Shown: positions 42,801 through 51,822, numbered from the stretch's first letter. The stretch is 64,000 bases of DNA from Thermodesulforhabdaceae bacterium (GCA_037482015.1 JBBFKT010000006.1:62001-126000); one strand, 5' to 3'. Numbers and translations: made by a program. The notes: generated from the letters alone by a model not told the origin.

Positions 42801-44447
42801 TCGTTTGCTTTCTTCTTTGGCACTCTTCCTTTAGCTTTAACATCCGGTGCTGGAGCAGGCTCTATGAATGCTATAGGAACTGCTGTCACAGGTGGGATGC
42901 TTTCGGCAACTTTCATCGATCTATTTTACATTCCTCTTTTCTTCGTTCTGGTATCGCGACTGTTTAGAAAAAACAATAAGGAAGGATCATCACCTGACTC
43001 TCCTGGAACAGGTAAAGTCTCATCTCTCCTTGTCATGATAGGTGTTGTAACTGTTTTACTAGCGGGATGTTCTTTAATTCCTAAGTATGATCGTCCCGAA
43101 TCTCCTGTTCCTAAGACGTGGCCTAAAGCGGAGAAAGATTCAAGGTTAACAGAAGGAACAGATACTAGCTTATCTCAGGAACAGGAAAAGGCTCCACCCG
43201 ATATTTCCTGGAAAAACTTTTTCATCGATGAACGTCTTCAAAAACTTATAGAACTTGCTTTGGCGAATAACCGAGATCTAAAGCTAGCTGTTATGAACGT
43301 TGAACGGGCTCGAGCTCTTTACGGGATTCAGCGAACGGAGCTTTATCCTTCTGTAAGTGGTTCAGCTAGTGCCAGCATTCAAAGAACGGCTGCAAAGCTT
43401 TCCATGAGTGGTGAGCCTAAAATAGAAGAAAAATACAGTTTGAATCTTGGGATAGCTTCCTGGGAACTGGATTTCTTCGGGCGTATTCGTAGCCTTGAAA
43501 AGGCAGCTCTGGAAGACTACTTTGCAACCGAAGAAGCTCGAAGAAGCGCTCAGATTTCTTTAATCTCCTCTCTTGCTCAGGCTTATTATACTCTTGCTGC
43601 TGATCGGGAAGCTCTGGCTCTTGCCAGGTCAACGTTGAAAACTCAGGAGGAAACCTATCGTCTTATCGAACGTCGTTTTTCGGTAGGGCTTGCAACCGAG
43701 ATAGACAGACGTAGAGCTGAGACTCAGGTGGAAACCGCAAAAGCTGAAGTAGCAAGGCTCACACGGCAGGTGGCTCAGGATGAAAACGCTTTGCAACTTC
43801 TAGTGGGAACTTCGATCCAGAAAGAACTTTTTCCTGACAGTGAATCACAAATCAAACCACCAGGGGATGTCTCGCCCGGGCTTTCATCGGAAGTGCTCTT
43901 ACGCCGGCCTGATATTCTCGCTGCAGAACACCAGCTCAAAGCTGCTTATGCTAACCTTGGTGCGGCTAGAGCAGCTCTCTTTCCCAGGATTTCTCTTACC
44001 ACATCGGTCGGCACGGCGAGCAGTGAACTGACGGGACTTTTTGCGGGGGGATCCTGGACGTGGAATTTTGCTAACAATCTGGTGACCCCGATCTTTGATG
44101 CTAGAGCCTGGGCGGCTCTGCGACTAACCAAGGTCGATCGCGAAATTGCAATTACACAGTATGAGCGGGCGATTCAGCGTGCGTTCAAGGAAGTGGCTGA
44201 TGAACTAGCTGTAAAGGCAACAGTGGACGACCAGATTAAAGCTCAGGAAGCTCTTGTTGAGGCTTTGAGGGAGACCCACCGTTTGGCTTTAATAAGGTAT
44301 GAAAAAGGCATTGATAACTACCTGAGCGTTCTCGATGCTCAGCGATCTCTTTACGCTGCTGAACAGCAACTTATTTCACTTCGTCTTGCTCGAAGTGCCA
44401 ATAGAGTAAGGCTTTATGCAGTGCTTGGGGGAGGAGCGATTCCCTAG
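39852..44447 (+). CDS. RND efflux permease fused to NodT-type outer-membrane factor
   Basis: A 1531-aa single reading frame. Residues 1 to about 1035 are a full HAE1-type RND permease: start FFLDRPVFAWVIAIFMM, proton-relay Asp408-Asp409 in GLLVDDAIVVVEN and Lys945 in STKNAILIIQF. After a charged linker, residues about 1056-1072 form a new hydrophobic stretch ending in the lipobox VLLAGC (Cys1073), followed by a complete TolC/OprM-like lipoprotein: YDRPESPVPKTWP, an ASWELDFFGRIRSLEKAA segment and the second helical hairpin with LRRPDILAAEHQLKAAYA. Signal peptidase II could cut before Cys1073 and release the channel. An internal ATG (43035) exists but has no ribosome binding site. With the adaptor upstream, all three efflux parts come from two genes. 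Confidence 0.9.
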   Translation: MLSKFFLDRPVFAWVIAIFMMLGGALAIYLMPVSQYPNLAPPSIYIMATYPGASAETVESTVTQIIEQKMTGLDNLIYMSATSDSSGTSRIELTFAPGTDPDLAWAKVQNKLQLAMASLPSVVQEMGITVGKATRNFLMIVGLISEDGSMDGSDLRDYAQSNLEKVLARIPGVGEVQNFGTQYAMRIWLDPDKLISYHLTVDDVVQALRSYNVEISAGQFGGAPAVPGQRLNASIIVQHFLRTPDEFAAIPVRINTDGSIIRVSDLGRVELGTESYDVQFFYNGKPGAAMGIRLMAGANALDTADRIKQKLDELKPFFPSGMKVVYPFDTTPFTRVAIKEVVKTLFEAVILVFLIMWVFLGSFRATIIPTVAVPVVLLGTFGILALAGFSINMLTMFATVLAIGLLVDDAIVVVENVERIMEEEGLPPKEATAKSMEQITSALIGIGLVLSAVFGPMAFFPGSTGILYRQFAVTIISAMLLSVIVALILTPVLCATFLKPPTPGVKPGENAIPILRPFFRLFNKGFSRARRFYVETVGRSFTRVARYIAVYLLIIVTVGFLLMRLPTAYLPEEDQGILLTQVILPSGSTLEQTQQVLDRVRDYFLTKESDAVESCGTLAGFSYSGRSQNNGLVFVKLKDWHLRDKQDLKVWAIARRAMMAFSSIKQGMVFVFPPPSIIELGNATGFDFQLLDFGGMGHAALMEARNELLAMAANDPRLARVRHNGMDDVPQYKIDVDWEKAGALGIPISSIHQTISAMFGGAYVNDFVHAERVKRVYVQADAPYRMLPKDLDKIYVRNKEGKMVPFSAFATGYWTYGSPRLERYNGFPSINIWGEPAPGRSTGEAMKAMEELIQKLPKGFGFDWTGLSYQERMSTSQAPILYTFSVIVIFLCVAALFESWTIPFVNMLMFPLGVFGALLATYLRGLPNDVYFQIGFLTTLGLSTKNAILIIQFIQHAMKTQGMGFVDATLSAVRIRFRPVLMTSFAFFFGTLPLALTSGAGAGSMNAIGTAVTGGMLSATFIDLFYIPLFFVLVSRLFRKNNKEGSSPDSPGTGKVSSLLVMIGVVTVLLAGCSLIPKYDRPESPVPKTWPKAEKDSRLTEGTDTSLSQEQEKAPPDISWKNFFIDERLQKLIELALANNRDLKLAVMNVERARALYGIQRTELYPSVSGSASASIQRTAAKLSMSGEPKIEEKYSLNLGIASWELDFFGRIRSLEKAALEDYFATEEARRSAQISLISSLAQAYYTLAADREALALARSTLKTQEETYRLIERRFSVGLATEIDRRRAETQVETAKAEVARLTRQVAQDENALQLLVGTSIQKELFPDSESQIKPPGDVSPGLSSEVLLRRPDILAAEHQLKAAYANLGAARAALFPRISLTTSVGTASSELTGLFAGGSWTWNFANNLVTPIFDARAWAALRLTKVDREIAITQYERAIQRAFKEVADELAVKATVDDQIKAQEALVEALRETHRLALIRYEKGIDNYLSVLDAQRSLYAAEQQLISLRLARSANRVRLYAVLGGGAIP

Positions 44448-44480
44448 AAGAAGATTTAAACTTAGCCTGGGTGAGAGATT

Positions 44481-45077
44481 ATGGCTGATGCGAGTGATTA
44501 TACAGGAATAAGACTGTGGATAGTTACCGGCCGTGAGAAAGTAGTTGAAGAATCTGAAGAAGAGCAGAAAAGGCAACTTATTGGAAATGTGCTTCATAAG
44601 GCTATAGAACTTTTGCTTAAATATGCTCCTTACAACAGTGAAAATCTGGTGGATTTTGCCGAGCGGAGCATTCAGGCTGCCTGGGCGATTCTTAGCCGGG
44701 ATCGTGAAGTGCCGGATTATACCGAAAAAGAAAGCCTGGAAATTCAACAGGAAGCAAAAGAAATTCTGGAAAAAGCTCTGTCCCATGAGGAAATTTCTAA
44801 CCTTTTACGGGATGGAGAAGATGACACCACAGTTCGATCGGAAGTGGAAATTATCGATGAAAGAAGTCGAACTTTCCGAATCGACCTTATGAGAATAAAA
44901 CCTTCCTTGAAGTCGATAGAAGTAGTTGATTTCAAAACTCATAGAATAGATCCCGAAAAAACCAGAAACCAGCTTACTCAATATGTAAGAATAGTGAAAC
45001 GGGCTTTTGGTCCTTCGTGGGAAGTTAAAGGAATTGTTGCTTACCTGGATCCGCCTAAAGTTGAGGAGGTTTTGTGA
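44481..45077 (+). CDS. Stand-alone PD-(D/E)XK nuclease domain, AddA/RecB C-terminal type
   Basis: A 198-aa protein matching only the C-terminal nuclease domain of AddA/RecB. The motif order is right: GNVLHKAIELLLKY (the His motif), then VRSEVEIIDE, the acidic core RIDLMRI and VVDFKTHR (D-x-K), and QLTQYVRIVKRAF (Q-x-x-x-Y). No helicase motif (GxGKT, DExx) is present. It starts 33 bp after the RND fusion and its stop overlaps the AddB-like start (GTGA), so the two are coupled. AddA is usually about 1,100-1,200 aa; whether a helicase is encoded elsewhere is unknown. Confidence 0.7.
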   Translation: MADASDYTGIRLWIVTGREKVVEESEEEQKRQLIGNVLHKAIELLLKYAPYNSENLVDFAERSIQAAWAILSRDREVPDYTEKESLEIQQEAKEILEKALSHEEISNLLRDGEDDTTVRSEVEIIDERSRTFRIDLMRIKPSLKSIEVVDFKTHRIDPEKTRNQLTQYVRIVKRAFGPSWEVKGIVAYLDPPKVEEVL

Positions 45078-48037
45078 GAATAGTTCGGTTTATACCTCCG
45101 GAACGAGTCTTTCTTAAAAGTCTTGCAGATGCATACCTTTCAGAAATTGGGGAAAAAGGCCTTGAAGGTTTATGGGATACGAGACAAGAGTTTATTTTTA
45201 TTTTCCCTTCCCGTAGAGCCGGCTTGTATTTTAGGTATTACTTGGGTTGCGAAAATACAAATATTGTTCTCCCTAGGATTTATGCACTTGAAGATCTTAT
45301 AGACGAACTCGCTACATGGCATGACCCGAAGCCCAGAATTAGCTTCTTTGATCAAATATGGGAACTCTATCAGGTCGTTAGAAAAAAACTGAAAGTAATT
45401 CCGCAAACAGAAAGTTTCGAGCGGTTTATTCCCTGGGGTGTGCGACTGGTTAGTGCTTTTGAGGAAGTTGAGCGGGAAGGAGTGGAGCTACCTGAATCTG
45501 TTGTAACTCCCGATGGTCATCCGATTTTGCAAGAAATGCCCCTGGGTGCGATCTGGAAAGCCTGGAAGGAAAGAATTTCTGGAATGGGGAAGGTCACCCT
45601 GGGCATGCTCTACCGAATCTGTATAGAAAAATGGCAAGATGGGAACCTACCCGAATTTATACAAAAAGCTAATGTTAACTTTGCTGGTTTTATAAGATTT
45701 GGAACCGCTGAAAAGGCTTTTCTTAAGGCGCTTAAAGGCGACGTTACTTCATGGATTGAAGCCAACCCGGCAGATGTGCCTGACGGGACAAAAAAAATTC
45801 TTAAGGAACTGATGTTTTCTTTTCACGAGCCCGAAGAACCTATTGATTCGAACAATAAATTACCAGAAATTTGCTTTTATGAAGTTCCGGACCGCCATCA
45901 TGCTCTGGAAAAGATTACCGACCTTATAGAAACTTCTGTTGATAGCAGACCGGATAAGATTGCCGTTATAGTGCCTGATGATGGAATTCTTTTGCCACTT
46001 ATTTACGAACTTCAGGGAATTCAATCCCCAATAGATGTTAACGTTACGATGGGTTATCCGTTGCGTAGAAGCCTTGCGGCTTCCTTTGTTTTAAGCTGGT
46101 TAGAACTGCTCATGTCCAGAACTGACGATGGGCGATTCCACATGCCGTCTTTTATCCACCTGCTCCGCCATCCCTATACTAAAATGCTTGTCAGTAGAAA
46201 AACTTCGTCTGAAGCTAGCCGGTCAGGTCTTTCGTCTATTGAATCTCTTTTGCAGGATGCGGGATCGGCTTACATGAGTTTTGATGAAATTGAGAATCTT
46301 CTTAAAAACACTCCCGAAGATGATCAAGCTGCCTTTGACATTTTTGTAATAATCAGAGAACTGTTTGCTTCGGATCTCTTGTCCCGGTCGCCACTAACAA
46401 TCAGAGACGTTTTTGAAGTGACCGCTAAGGCTTTAGAAGAAATTTCTTCGCCTGGTGAACTACTTGAAAACGATCCTGGTAAGTTTGGAGGATACAAAGT
46501 CCTCCTAGAGCAGTCATTTTGCAGGGAATTTATCGAAGAAATTATAAAACCTGTGGAGAAATCTTCCTGGTCTTCCGAGCCTATTGAAAATATTTCTACT
46601 GCCTACAGGCTATTAAAGGAAACCGTGAATGTTATCAGAATTCCCTTTTCGGGAAGTCCTCTTCGAGGTCTTCAGGTTTTGGGGTTTATTGAGAGCAATC
46701 TTCTGTCGTTTGATGAAGTTTTTATTCTCGATGCAAACGAAGGCATTTTGCCGCCAAGACGGTCTTTTAATCCTGTTTTACCGGAATTGTTGAAGAAACA
46801 AGTAGGGCTTTCAACCGCTGAAGTTGAATCTTTTTTACATCGTCATCTTTTTATGCGCCTCATTAGAGCGGCTAAGAAAGTGCATATTTTTTACACGGCT
46901 ATGAGTTCTAGTCAGCGTTCTGTAAGTCGTTCTCCATTGGAGTCGGGTGCAATAAGAAGTCGTTTTGTGGAAGAACTTATATGGAAATTTAACAAACAGA
47001 AAAACTCTCTTGATGAGTCGGTTATTCCTATTCCTGTGGTCATTCCTCAGCGGGTACTCAAACGTCCGGATCGGATTGAAAAGAACAACTCTTTCGACAA
47101 AAGAATAAAAGAACTTTTAGGAGCTAAACTTTCTGCGTCTTTTTTTAATACCTATCTGAAATGTCCTGTAATGTTTTTTTACAGCTACGCGTTGGGAATT
47201 AAAGGTTATAGTGGGGAAATAGAGGAAGGACTAGAAGGGCGGGGTTATGCTGAACTTGGAATTATTATTCATAAGACGCTAGAACAATATTTTTCGAATA
47301 TTATGAAAGCTAGAGATGAAAACGGTATAAAAATTAATCCCGGTGAAATTGTTGAAATCTTCTCCAATGCTTTTAGAGATTCCAGCCTTTCTAAACGACT
47401 GGGACAGGAAAGACGCTTTTTCATTAGAGAAACCTCCGTTTATCGTTTGACTAAGTATTTGGAGTGGCTCCGAGATGAATGGCAGCCTTTTAATGTGATA
47501 AAACTGGAGCAAGAATTTTCCTGTAAAAAAGATACGAACCTGAGCGGTATAGCTAGCGTGAGCTTGGAAGGCAGGATTGATATGATAGCTTTGCGAAATA
47601 ATGATGAACTCTGGATTGTTGATTATAAAACGGGTTCTCCACCAGAACCGAAATTTTCCCGGGATGATTTACGTAATTTCGTCGAAAGCGAAATTGACCT
47701 TTCCTACAGCGAAAAACTTGTTCAGGCAAGAGAATATATTGAAGATATCCAGCTTCCTTTCTATGGTTTTCTAATAAAACAATCTGGCTTTATTGAAGAA
47801 ATCCAGCGAGAGATAAAAGCTGTTAAGGCTTGTTACCACGCTTTGGGAGCTGGTAAATCTGATGATTATCAAATCGAAATGAAAGAAAATATTTTAGAAA
47901 TATCTCAAGTTTTTGATGATTTTCTTGGTTTTCTGCTCGATCACATCGTTAATTCCGAAGCTTTCTTTGCCACGAATGATTTGGATACTTGCAATAGATG
48001 TGATTACGCCAAGATTTGTTCATGTTCTTTAGTGTAA
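45074..48037 (+). CDS. AddB-like nuclease/inactivated helicase (PD-(D/E)XK family)
   Basis: A 987-aa protein resembling AddB of the AddAB recombination nuclease. The N-terminal two thirds has a helicase-like fold without a usable Walker A; FIFIFPSRRAGLYFRYYL occupies that place. ANEGILPPRRSFNPVLPELL matches the AddB motif region. The C-terminal nuclease domain has FFNTYLKCPVMFFYSYALG (Cys697), HKTLEQYFSN, the core IDMIALRNND with VDYKTG, and the final CNRCDYAKIC (Cys near 973, 976 and 982). Those four cysteines are the AddB-type [4Fe-4S] site. It starts with GTG overlapping the upstream nuclease gene and is followed by a hairpin. Confidence 0.78.
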   Translation: MRIVRFIPPERVFLKSLADAYLSEIGEKGLEGLWDTRQEFIFIFPSRRAGLYFRYYLGCENTNIVLPRIYALEDLIDELATWHDPKPRISFFDQIWELYQVVRKKLKVIPQTESFERFIPWGVRLVSAFEEVEREGVELPESVVTPDGHPILQEMPLGAIWKAWKERISGMGKVTLGMLYRICIEKWQDGNLPEFIQKANVNFAGFIRFGTAEKAFLKALKGDVTSWIEANPADVPDGTKKILKELMFSFHEPEEPIDSNNKLPEICFYEVPDRHHALEKITDLIETSVDSRPDKIAVIVPDDGILLPLIYELQGIQSPIDVNVTMGYPLRRSLAASFVLSWLELLMSRTDDGRFHMPSFIHLLRHPYTKMLVSRKTSSEASRSGLSSIESLLQDAGSAYMSFDEIENLLKNTPEDDQAAFDIFVIIRELFASDLLSRSPLTIRDVFEVTAKALEEISSPGELLENDPGKFGGYKVLLEQSFCREFIEEIIKPVEKSSWSSEPIENISTAYRLLKETVNVIRIPFSGSPLRGLQVLGFIESNLLSFDEVFILDANEGILPPRRSFNPVLPELLKKQVGLSTAEVESFLHRHLFMRLIRAAKKVHIFYTAMSSSQRSVSRSPLESGAIRSRFVEELIWKFNKQKNSLDESVIPIPVVIPQRVLKRPDRIEKNNSFDKRIKELLGAKLSASFFNTYLKCPVMFFYSYALGIKGYSGEIEEGLEGRGYAELGIIIHKTLEQYFSNIMKARDENGIKINPGEIVEIFSNAFRDSSLSKRLGQERRFFIRETSVYRLTKYLEWLRDEWQPFNVIKLEQEFSCKKDTNLSGIASVSLEGRIDMIALRNNDELWIVDYKTGSPPEPKFSRDDLRNFVESEIDLSYSEKLVQAREYIEDIQLPFYGFLIKQSGFIEEIQREIKAVKACYHALGAGKSDDYQIEMKENILEISQVFDDFLGFLLDHIVNSEAFFATNDLDTCNRCDYAKICSCSLV

Positions 48038-48065
48038 GGAGCACACTCTCACGTGTGCCCCTTTT
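48038..48065. terminator. Terminator between AddB-like gene and sigma-54 regulator
   Basis: Arms GGAGCACAC (48038-48046) and GTGTGCCCC (48053-48061), 6-nt loop, one mismatch that becomes G-U on the minus strand. TTTT follows on the plus strand. Confidence 0.7.
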
Positions 48066-48086
48066 ATCTTCTAGAGCTAGAAAATA

Positions 48087-49577
48087 TTAAGACACAGGAT
48101 GAGGCGCGCTCTTTTCTTGCGGCAGATTAGGTTGCTTGGAGCAGAGTGATTTCTTAAACTGTTCTTTCTTTAAATTGCATTTGCTCATTAGCTTTCTAAA
48201 TTGCCTGGTGGTTATGCCGGCTATTTCCGCTGATTTATTTATTTTACCATTCGTTGCTCGAAGTAGTTTAGAAAGATACACCCTTTCAGCGTGAGTAACC
48301 AAGGCTTGCCTGAATTCCGAGATGGTAGGAAACTTTTCTGTTTCAGCATTCAGCAAAGAGAAGACATCAAAGAAGTGATCGTGACATCGTTTTAGAGATC
48401 CTATAATGTCCGATGGGAAATTAGCTGGAGTAAGTATGTCAGATGACTCAAGAATGTAGGCTCTCTCGATTACATTTTCTAGTTCTCTAATATTTCCAGG
48501 CCAGTTGTATCGCGTAAAAGCTTCCATAACTTCCAGAGCGATTCCCTTGATATTTTTCATGTGTCGGCGGTTAAGTTTTTCAAGAATAATTTCCGTAAGT
48601 AGGGGAATATCTTCTTTACGCTCTCTTAAGGGGGGAACGAAGATCGGAAAGACGTTAAGGCGATAATAGAGATCCTGCCGAAAACATCCTTGCTCGGCTA
48701 GAGCTTTAAGATCCACATTGGAAGCAGCAACGACTCTTACGTCGGTTTGAAGAGGGTTATCACCACCCACTCTATAAAAAATTCCTTCCTGTAAAACCTG
48801 CAAAAGTTTTATTTGGACTGGTGGAGTAATGGTTCCAATTTCGTCCAGAAAAATGGTTCCGCCGTTGGCAATCTCAAATTTTCCTAATTTTCTTCGCAGA
48901 GCTCCGGTAAAAGCACCCTTTTCGTGGCCGAAAAACTCACTTTCTATTAGACTTTCTGGTATGGCTCCACAATGAACAGGTATAAAAGGCTTGTCTGCTC
49001 GACGACTGTGTTCGTGGATAAGTTTAGCAAGCATGTTTTTGCCGGTCCCGGTTTCTCCCGTAAGAAGCACTGTAGCGTCGGTAGGCGCAACTCGCTTAAT
49101 GTCGTCAAAGACTTTTTGCATTAGAGGGCTTTCTGTTTTAACAAGATGAGATACAGTTACTTTCCAGAAGGTTTCGTGATGTGTTTTCCCCTCTATAGCT
49201 TCTGTAAAGACCTGAAAGGTTTCCAACACCTGTTTTAACTCTGCTGAATTAACAGGATAGGATATGTGGGAATTTGCTCCATGTTTTACCGCCTTGAATG
49301 CTTCCGTCATTCTTTTTTTAGGAGCAACAACTATAATAGGAACATTACCAAATCTTGTCTTAATATGTTTGATTTCTTCTCCTATTTTAGCTGAGTTTTC
49401 CTTGGCTGGTTTGAGAGAGTCTATGTCCCAGAAAATTATGTTTGGAGAATGGATGTTAAAGTCTTTCGATGGAGGTTGTTCGTCAGATGTTGTTTCTACT
49501 TGCCAATCTTTTCCAAGTGCGTCACTGAGGCTTTTAAAAATTTCGTTTTGTTTTGTGATTACTATGGCTGACTTCAT
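48087..49577 (-). CDS. Sigma-54-dependent activator with pseudo-receiver, AAA+ and Fis domains
   Basis: A 496-aa NtrC-family regulator. Residues 1-120 have a receiver-like fold in which the acid pair is replaced (VITKQN), the switch Thr is Ala (VVAP) and the conserved Lys is Tyr (SYPVN); only the central Asp (FWDID) remains. It is therefore unlikely to be phosphorylated normally. The AAA+ domain is intact: Walker A GETGTGKN, the sigma-54 loop GAFTGA, Walker B TIFLDEIG and [14 protein letters not shown] Fis-type HTH closes it ([18 protein letters not shown]). I start at 49577 (AAGG upstream); the longer frame from 49682 has no support. Its target promoters cannot be read; I found no clear -24/-12 site nearby. 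Confidence 0.85.
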   Translation of the reverse strand: MKSAIVITKQNEIFKSLSDALGKDWQVETTSDEQPPSKDFNIHSPNIIFWDIDSLKPAKENSAKIGEEIKHIKTRFGNVPIIVVAPKKRMTEAFKAVKHGANSHISYPVNSAELKQVLETFQVFTEAIEGKTHHETFWKVTVSHLVKTESPLMQKVFDDIKRVAPTDATVLLTGETGTGKNMLAKLIHEHSRRADKPFIPVHCGAIPESLIESEFFGHEKGAFTGALRRKLGKFEIANGGTIFLDEIGTITPPVQIKLLQVLQEGIFYRVGGDNPLQTDVRVVAASNVDLKALAEQGCFRQDLYYRLNVFPIFVPPLRERKEDIPLLTEIILEKLNRRHMKNIKGIALEVMEAFTRYNWPGNIRELENVIERAYILESSDILTPANFPSDIIGSLKRCHDHFFDVFSLLNAETEKFPTISEFRQALVTHAERVYLSKLLRATNGKINKSAEIAGITTRQFRKLMSKCNLKKEQFKKSLCSKQPNLPQEKSAPHPVS

Positions 49578-49870
49578 ATATAACCTTTGTTCACCTCTTT
49601 CAACTCCATTAGTTGGCTCAAAAAGCATTGAGCCTCTTTTTGGAAAATCAGAGAAACAATTATCACATTTTTGGTAAAGCAAGAAAAAAAATCGGTAAAT
49701 TGAGGTTTCAGATAAAAGTAAAAATACAGGGTTGAGTTTCTTGTCTGTCTTTGTTGGAAAAGTTCATATTTTTTACTGCTTGCCTACCGTTAGTTAAAGC
49801 TGGTAACAGAAGAAGCACTAAAGGTTGGCTAGAGTGAGTGGTAACAAGTCCTTAGGAGGGGGAAGCATAA

Positions 49871-51190
49871 ATGGCTTTTACGGTAAGTATTGTTCGTTAT
49901 GAAAAGATTTACGACTCTGTCAGGCTTGCTGTGGAACTGGCGGGAGGACTACCAAAACTTGGATCGAGCGACAGGGTCTTCATCAAGCCGAATGTTGTAA
50001 CATGGGTTTTAGGGGGCAACTTCCCCAAATGGGGAGTTCTTACTACTTCGCGAATTGTAGAAGATGTCGTTAAACTGTTGAAAGATGCGGGAGTTAAGCA
50101 AATAAGCATTGGAGAAGGAATAGTCGCTGCTAGCTCCGCAAGACGTGAAATTACTCAAGAGGCTTTTCGATCTCTTGGCTACTATAAGCTTAGTGAACGT
50201 TACGGAGTGAACTTAATAGACATATTTGATCGTCCTTTTAAGAAGGTCGAAATTGCCGAAGGTGTTACTCTTAATTTCAATGTTGATGCCCTGGAAAGCG
50301 ACCTCATTGTAGATTTGCCCGTCCTTAAAACCCACGCTCAAACAGTAGTCAGTCTGGGAATAAAAAACCTTAAAGGTCTTATCGATATTCCGTCCAGAAA
50401 GAAGTGTCATTCTAGAAACGACGGGATGGATCTTCACTTCCACGTCGGAAGGCTTTTTGTAAATCTTCCCCCTGTTTGGACGATAATTGATGGAATCTTT
50501 AGTAATGAACGAGGTCCCGGGTTTGATGGAATTGCGAAGAGAACTAATCTTCTTATAGCCTCAAGTGATCTTTTTTCTGCAGATAAGGTAGGAGCGGCAG
50601 TTCTTGGGTATTCCCCTTCGGATGTGCCTCACCTTGTTCATGCATCCCAGGCCCTGAAAAGACCTCTTGATCTTTCTGACCTGGATGTTACAGGAGAAAG
50701 CTTAGAAAGTCTCATTATGCCACATCGTTATTCCTTTGATTACAATCAGGATAATTCTTTACCTCTGGTTATGGAAAAGGCAGGCATTAGAGGTATCTCT
50801 TACTGGAAATACGACGATACTTTATGCACTTACTGTTCCTTTCTTAATGGGACTATTCTTACTGCTATTGCCCGAGCCTGGAAGGGAACTCCATGGGATG
50901 AGGTAGAAGTGCTTACGGGGAAGGTGATGAATCCTTCAGGCATGAAAAAACACACGATTCTTCTTGGGAAGTGCATGAGCGATCTTCATAAAAACAACCC
51001 ATATATCCGTCATGCCGTTTTCGTAAAAGGATGCCCACCTAAACCGAAAGATGTAGTGAAAGCTTTTCAGGAAGTGGGCATAGAGCTTGATATGTCGATT
51101 TTTGAACATCCAGAACATTATGCAGCGAGGTTTATGAAAAAATACGAAGGAAAGTCAGAATTCGATGAGGCTTTTTTCAAGCTGGAGTAG
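49871..51190 (+). CDS. DUF362 domain protein
   Basis: A 439-aa protein with the DUF362 signature: SSDRVFIKPNVVTW near the start, SIGEGIVAASSARREITQEAF, and VDLPVLKTHAQTVVSLGIKNLKGLI. Unlike many family members it lacks an obvious 2[4Fe-4S] ferredoxin tail; it has instead isolated cysteines such as TLCTYCSFLNG and GKCMSD. Function is unknown; family members are often linked with iron-sulfur or anaerobic metabolism. AGGAGGGGG lies before the ATG. It is monocistronic. In the gap 49683-49870 I see no gene. Confidence 0.75.
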   Translation: MAFTVSIVRYEKIYDSVRLAVELAGGLPKLGSSDRVFIKPNVVTWVLGGNFPKWGVLTTSRIVEDVVKLLKDAGVKQISIGEGIVAASSARREITQEAFRSLGYYKLSERYGVNLIDIFDRPFKKVEIAEGVTLNFNVDALESDLIVDLPVLKTHAQTVVSLGIKNLKGLIDIPSRKKCHSRNDGMDLHFHVGRLFVNLPPVWTIIDGIFSNERGPGFDGIAKRTNLLIASSDLFSADKVGAAVLGYSPSDVPHLVHASQALKRPLDLSDLDVTGESLESLIMPHRYSFDYNQDNSLPLVMEKAGIRGISYWKYDDTLCTYCSFLNGTILTAIARAWKGTPWDEVEVLTGKVMNPSGMKKHTILLGKCMSDLHKNNPYIRHAVFVKGCPPKPKDVVKAFQEVGIELDMSIFEHPEHYAARFMKKYEGKSEFDEAFFKLE

Positions 51191-51281
51191 ACATTTTTGT
51201 CCATTTTTTTCAGATCCTGAGAGTCAGCCGAACAGGGGATCAACTTTTGCAGGGGGATTGAGATGCTGACACCAGTTAGCT

Positions 51282-51821
51282 TTACGATCGAATTTTAAGT
51301 TCTGCAAAGGAGTCGCCGCTTCGTAAATTTACAAGGTAAGCGGTTACGCTCTTTTCTTCCAAATTCAGCACTACAAAACTTGGGTTGTATCCTTTCTTAT
51401 CTTGGGTTTTTAAGTGACCCGGATTAATCCATAAAATCCCCAATTCCCAAGAAAGAGCCGGAATGTGAGTGTGACCGTAAGCAACAATTTCTACATCTTT
51501 TCTTGCTGCCAGCTCCAGAGGGTTTACATCTCCCGGCAGGTCGTTGGCATGAGGTTCTTTCGTGTGAGTAAAAAGCACTCGGTAACCCTTTAACTCCTTT
51601 AGCAAACGGTTCGGAATTTTAGGATCGCGGTAATGTTCGCAAAAAACACCGGGAACCTGGATAAGATCCCCTTTCCATAGATCTTTTACAGCTTCTACAT
51701 CTTCGCATTCATCACCCAGATGAACCAATACATCCACCTGCCACTTTTCCATCATCAGGCTTACCGCCAATCGCAGATTTTCTGTTTCTCCGTGTGTGTC
51801 GCTTACCAGACCAAGTCTCAA
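51282..51821 (-). CDS. YfcE-like metallophosphoesterase
   Basis: A 179-aa calcineurin-type phosphoesterase. Metal ligands seen are LGLVSDTHGET (Asp8, His10), VHLGDECED, LFTHTKE and YGHTHIP. The third motif, normally G-N-H/C-D, reads PGVFCEHYRDP here, with the Asn missing, so the active site is not fully canonical. Start is a TTG; GGAGGTGAAAGC upstream is nearly a perfect ribosome binding site. The region just upstream of this start has a near copy 1.6 kb away (see repeats). Substrate is unknown. Confidence 0.8.
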   Translation of the reverse strand: MRLGLVSDTHGETENLRLAVSLMMEKWQVDVLVHLGDECEDVEAVKDLWKGDLIQVPGVFCEHYRDPKIPNRLLKELKGYRVLFTHTKEPHANDLPGDVNPLELAARKDVEIVAYGHTHIPALSWELGILWINPGHLKTQDKKGYNPSFVVLNLEEKSVTAYLVNLRSGDSFAELKIRS

Positions 51822-51822
51822 G

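Noticed and set aside
43035-44447. Separate outer-membrane factor gene starting at an internal ATG
   Set aside because: No ribosome binding site lies upstream and the frame is continuous with the pump, so I list it as a fusion; it remains possible.
49683-49870. A sigma-54 (-24/-12) promoter near the NtrC-type regulator
   Set aside because: No TGGCA-N7-TTGC type pair with the right spacing was seen.
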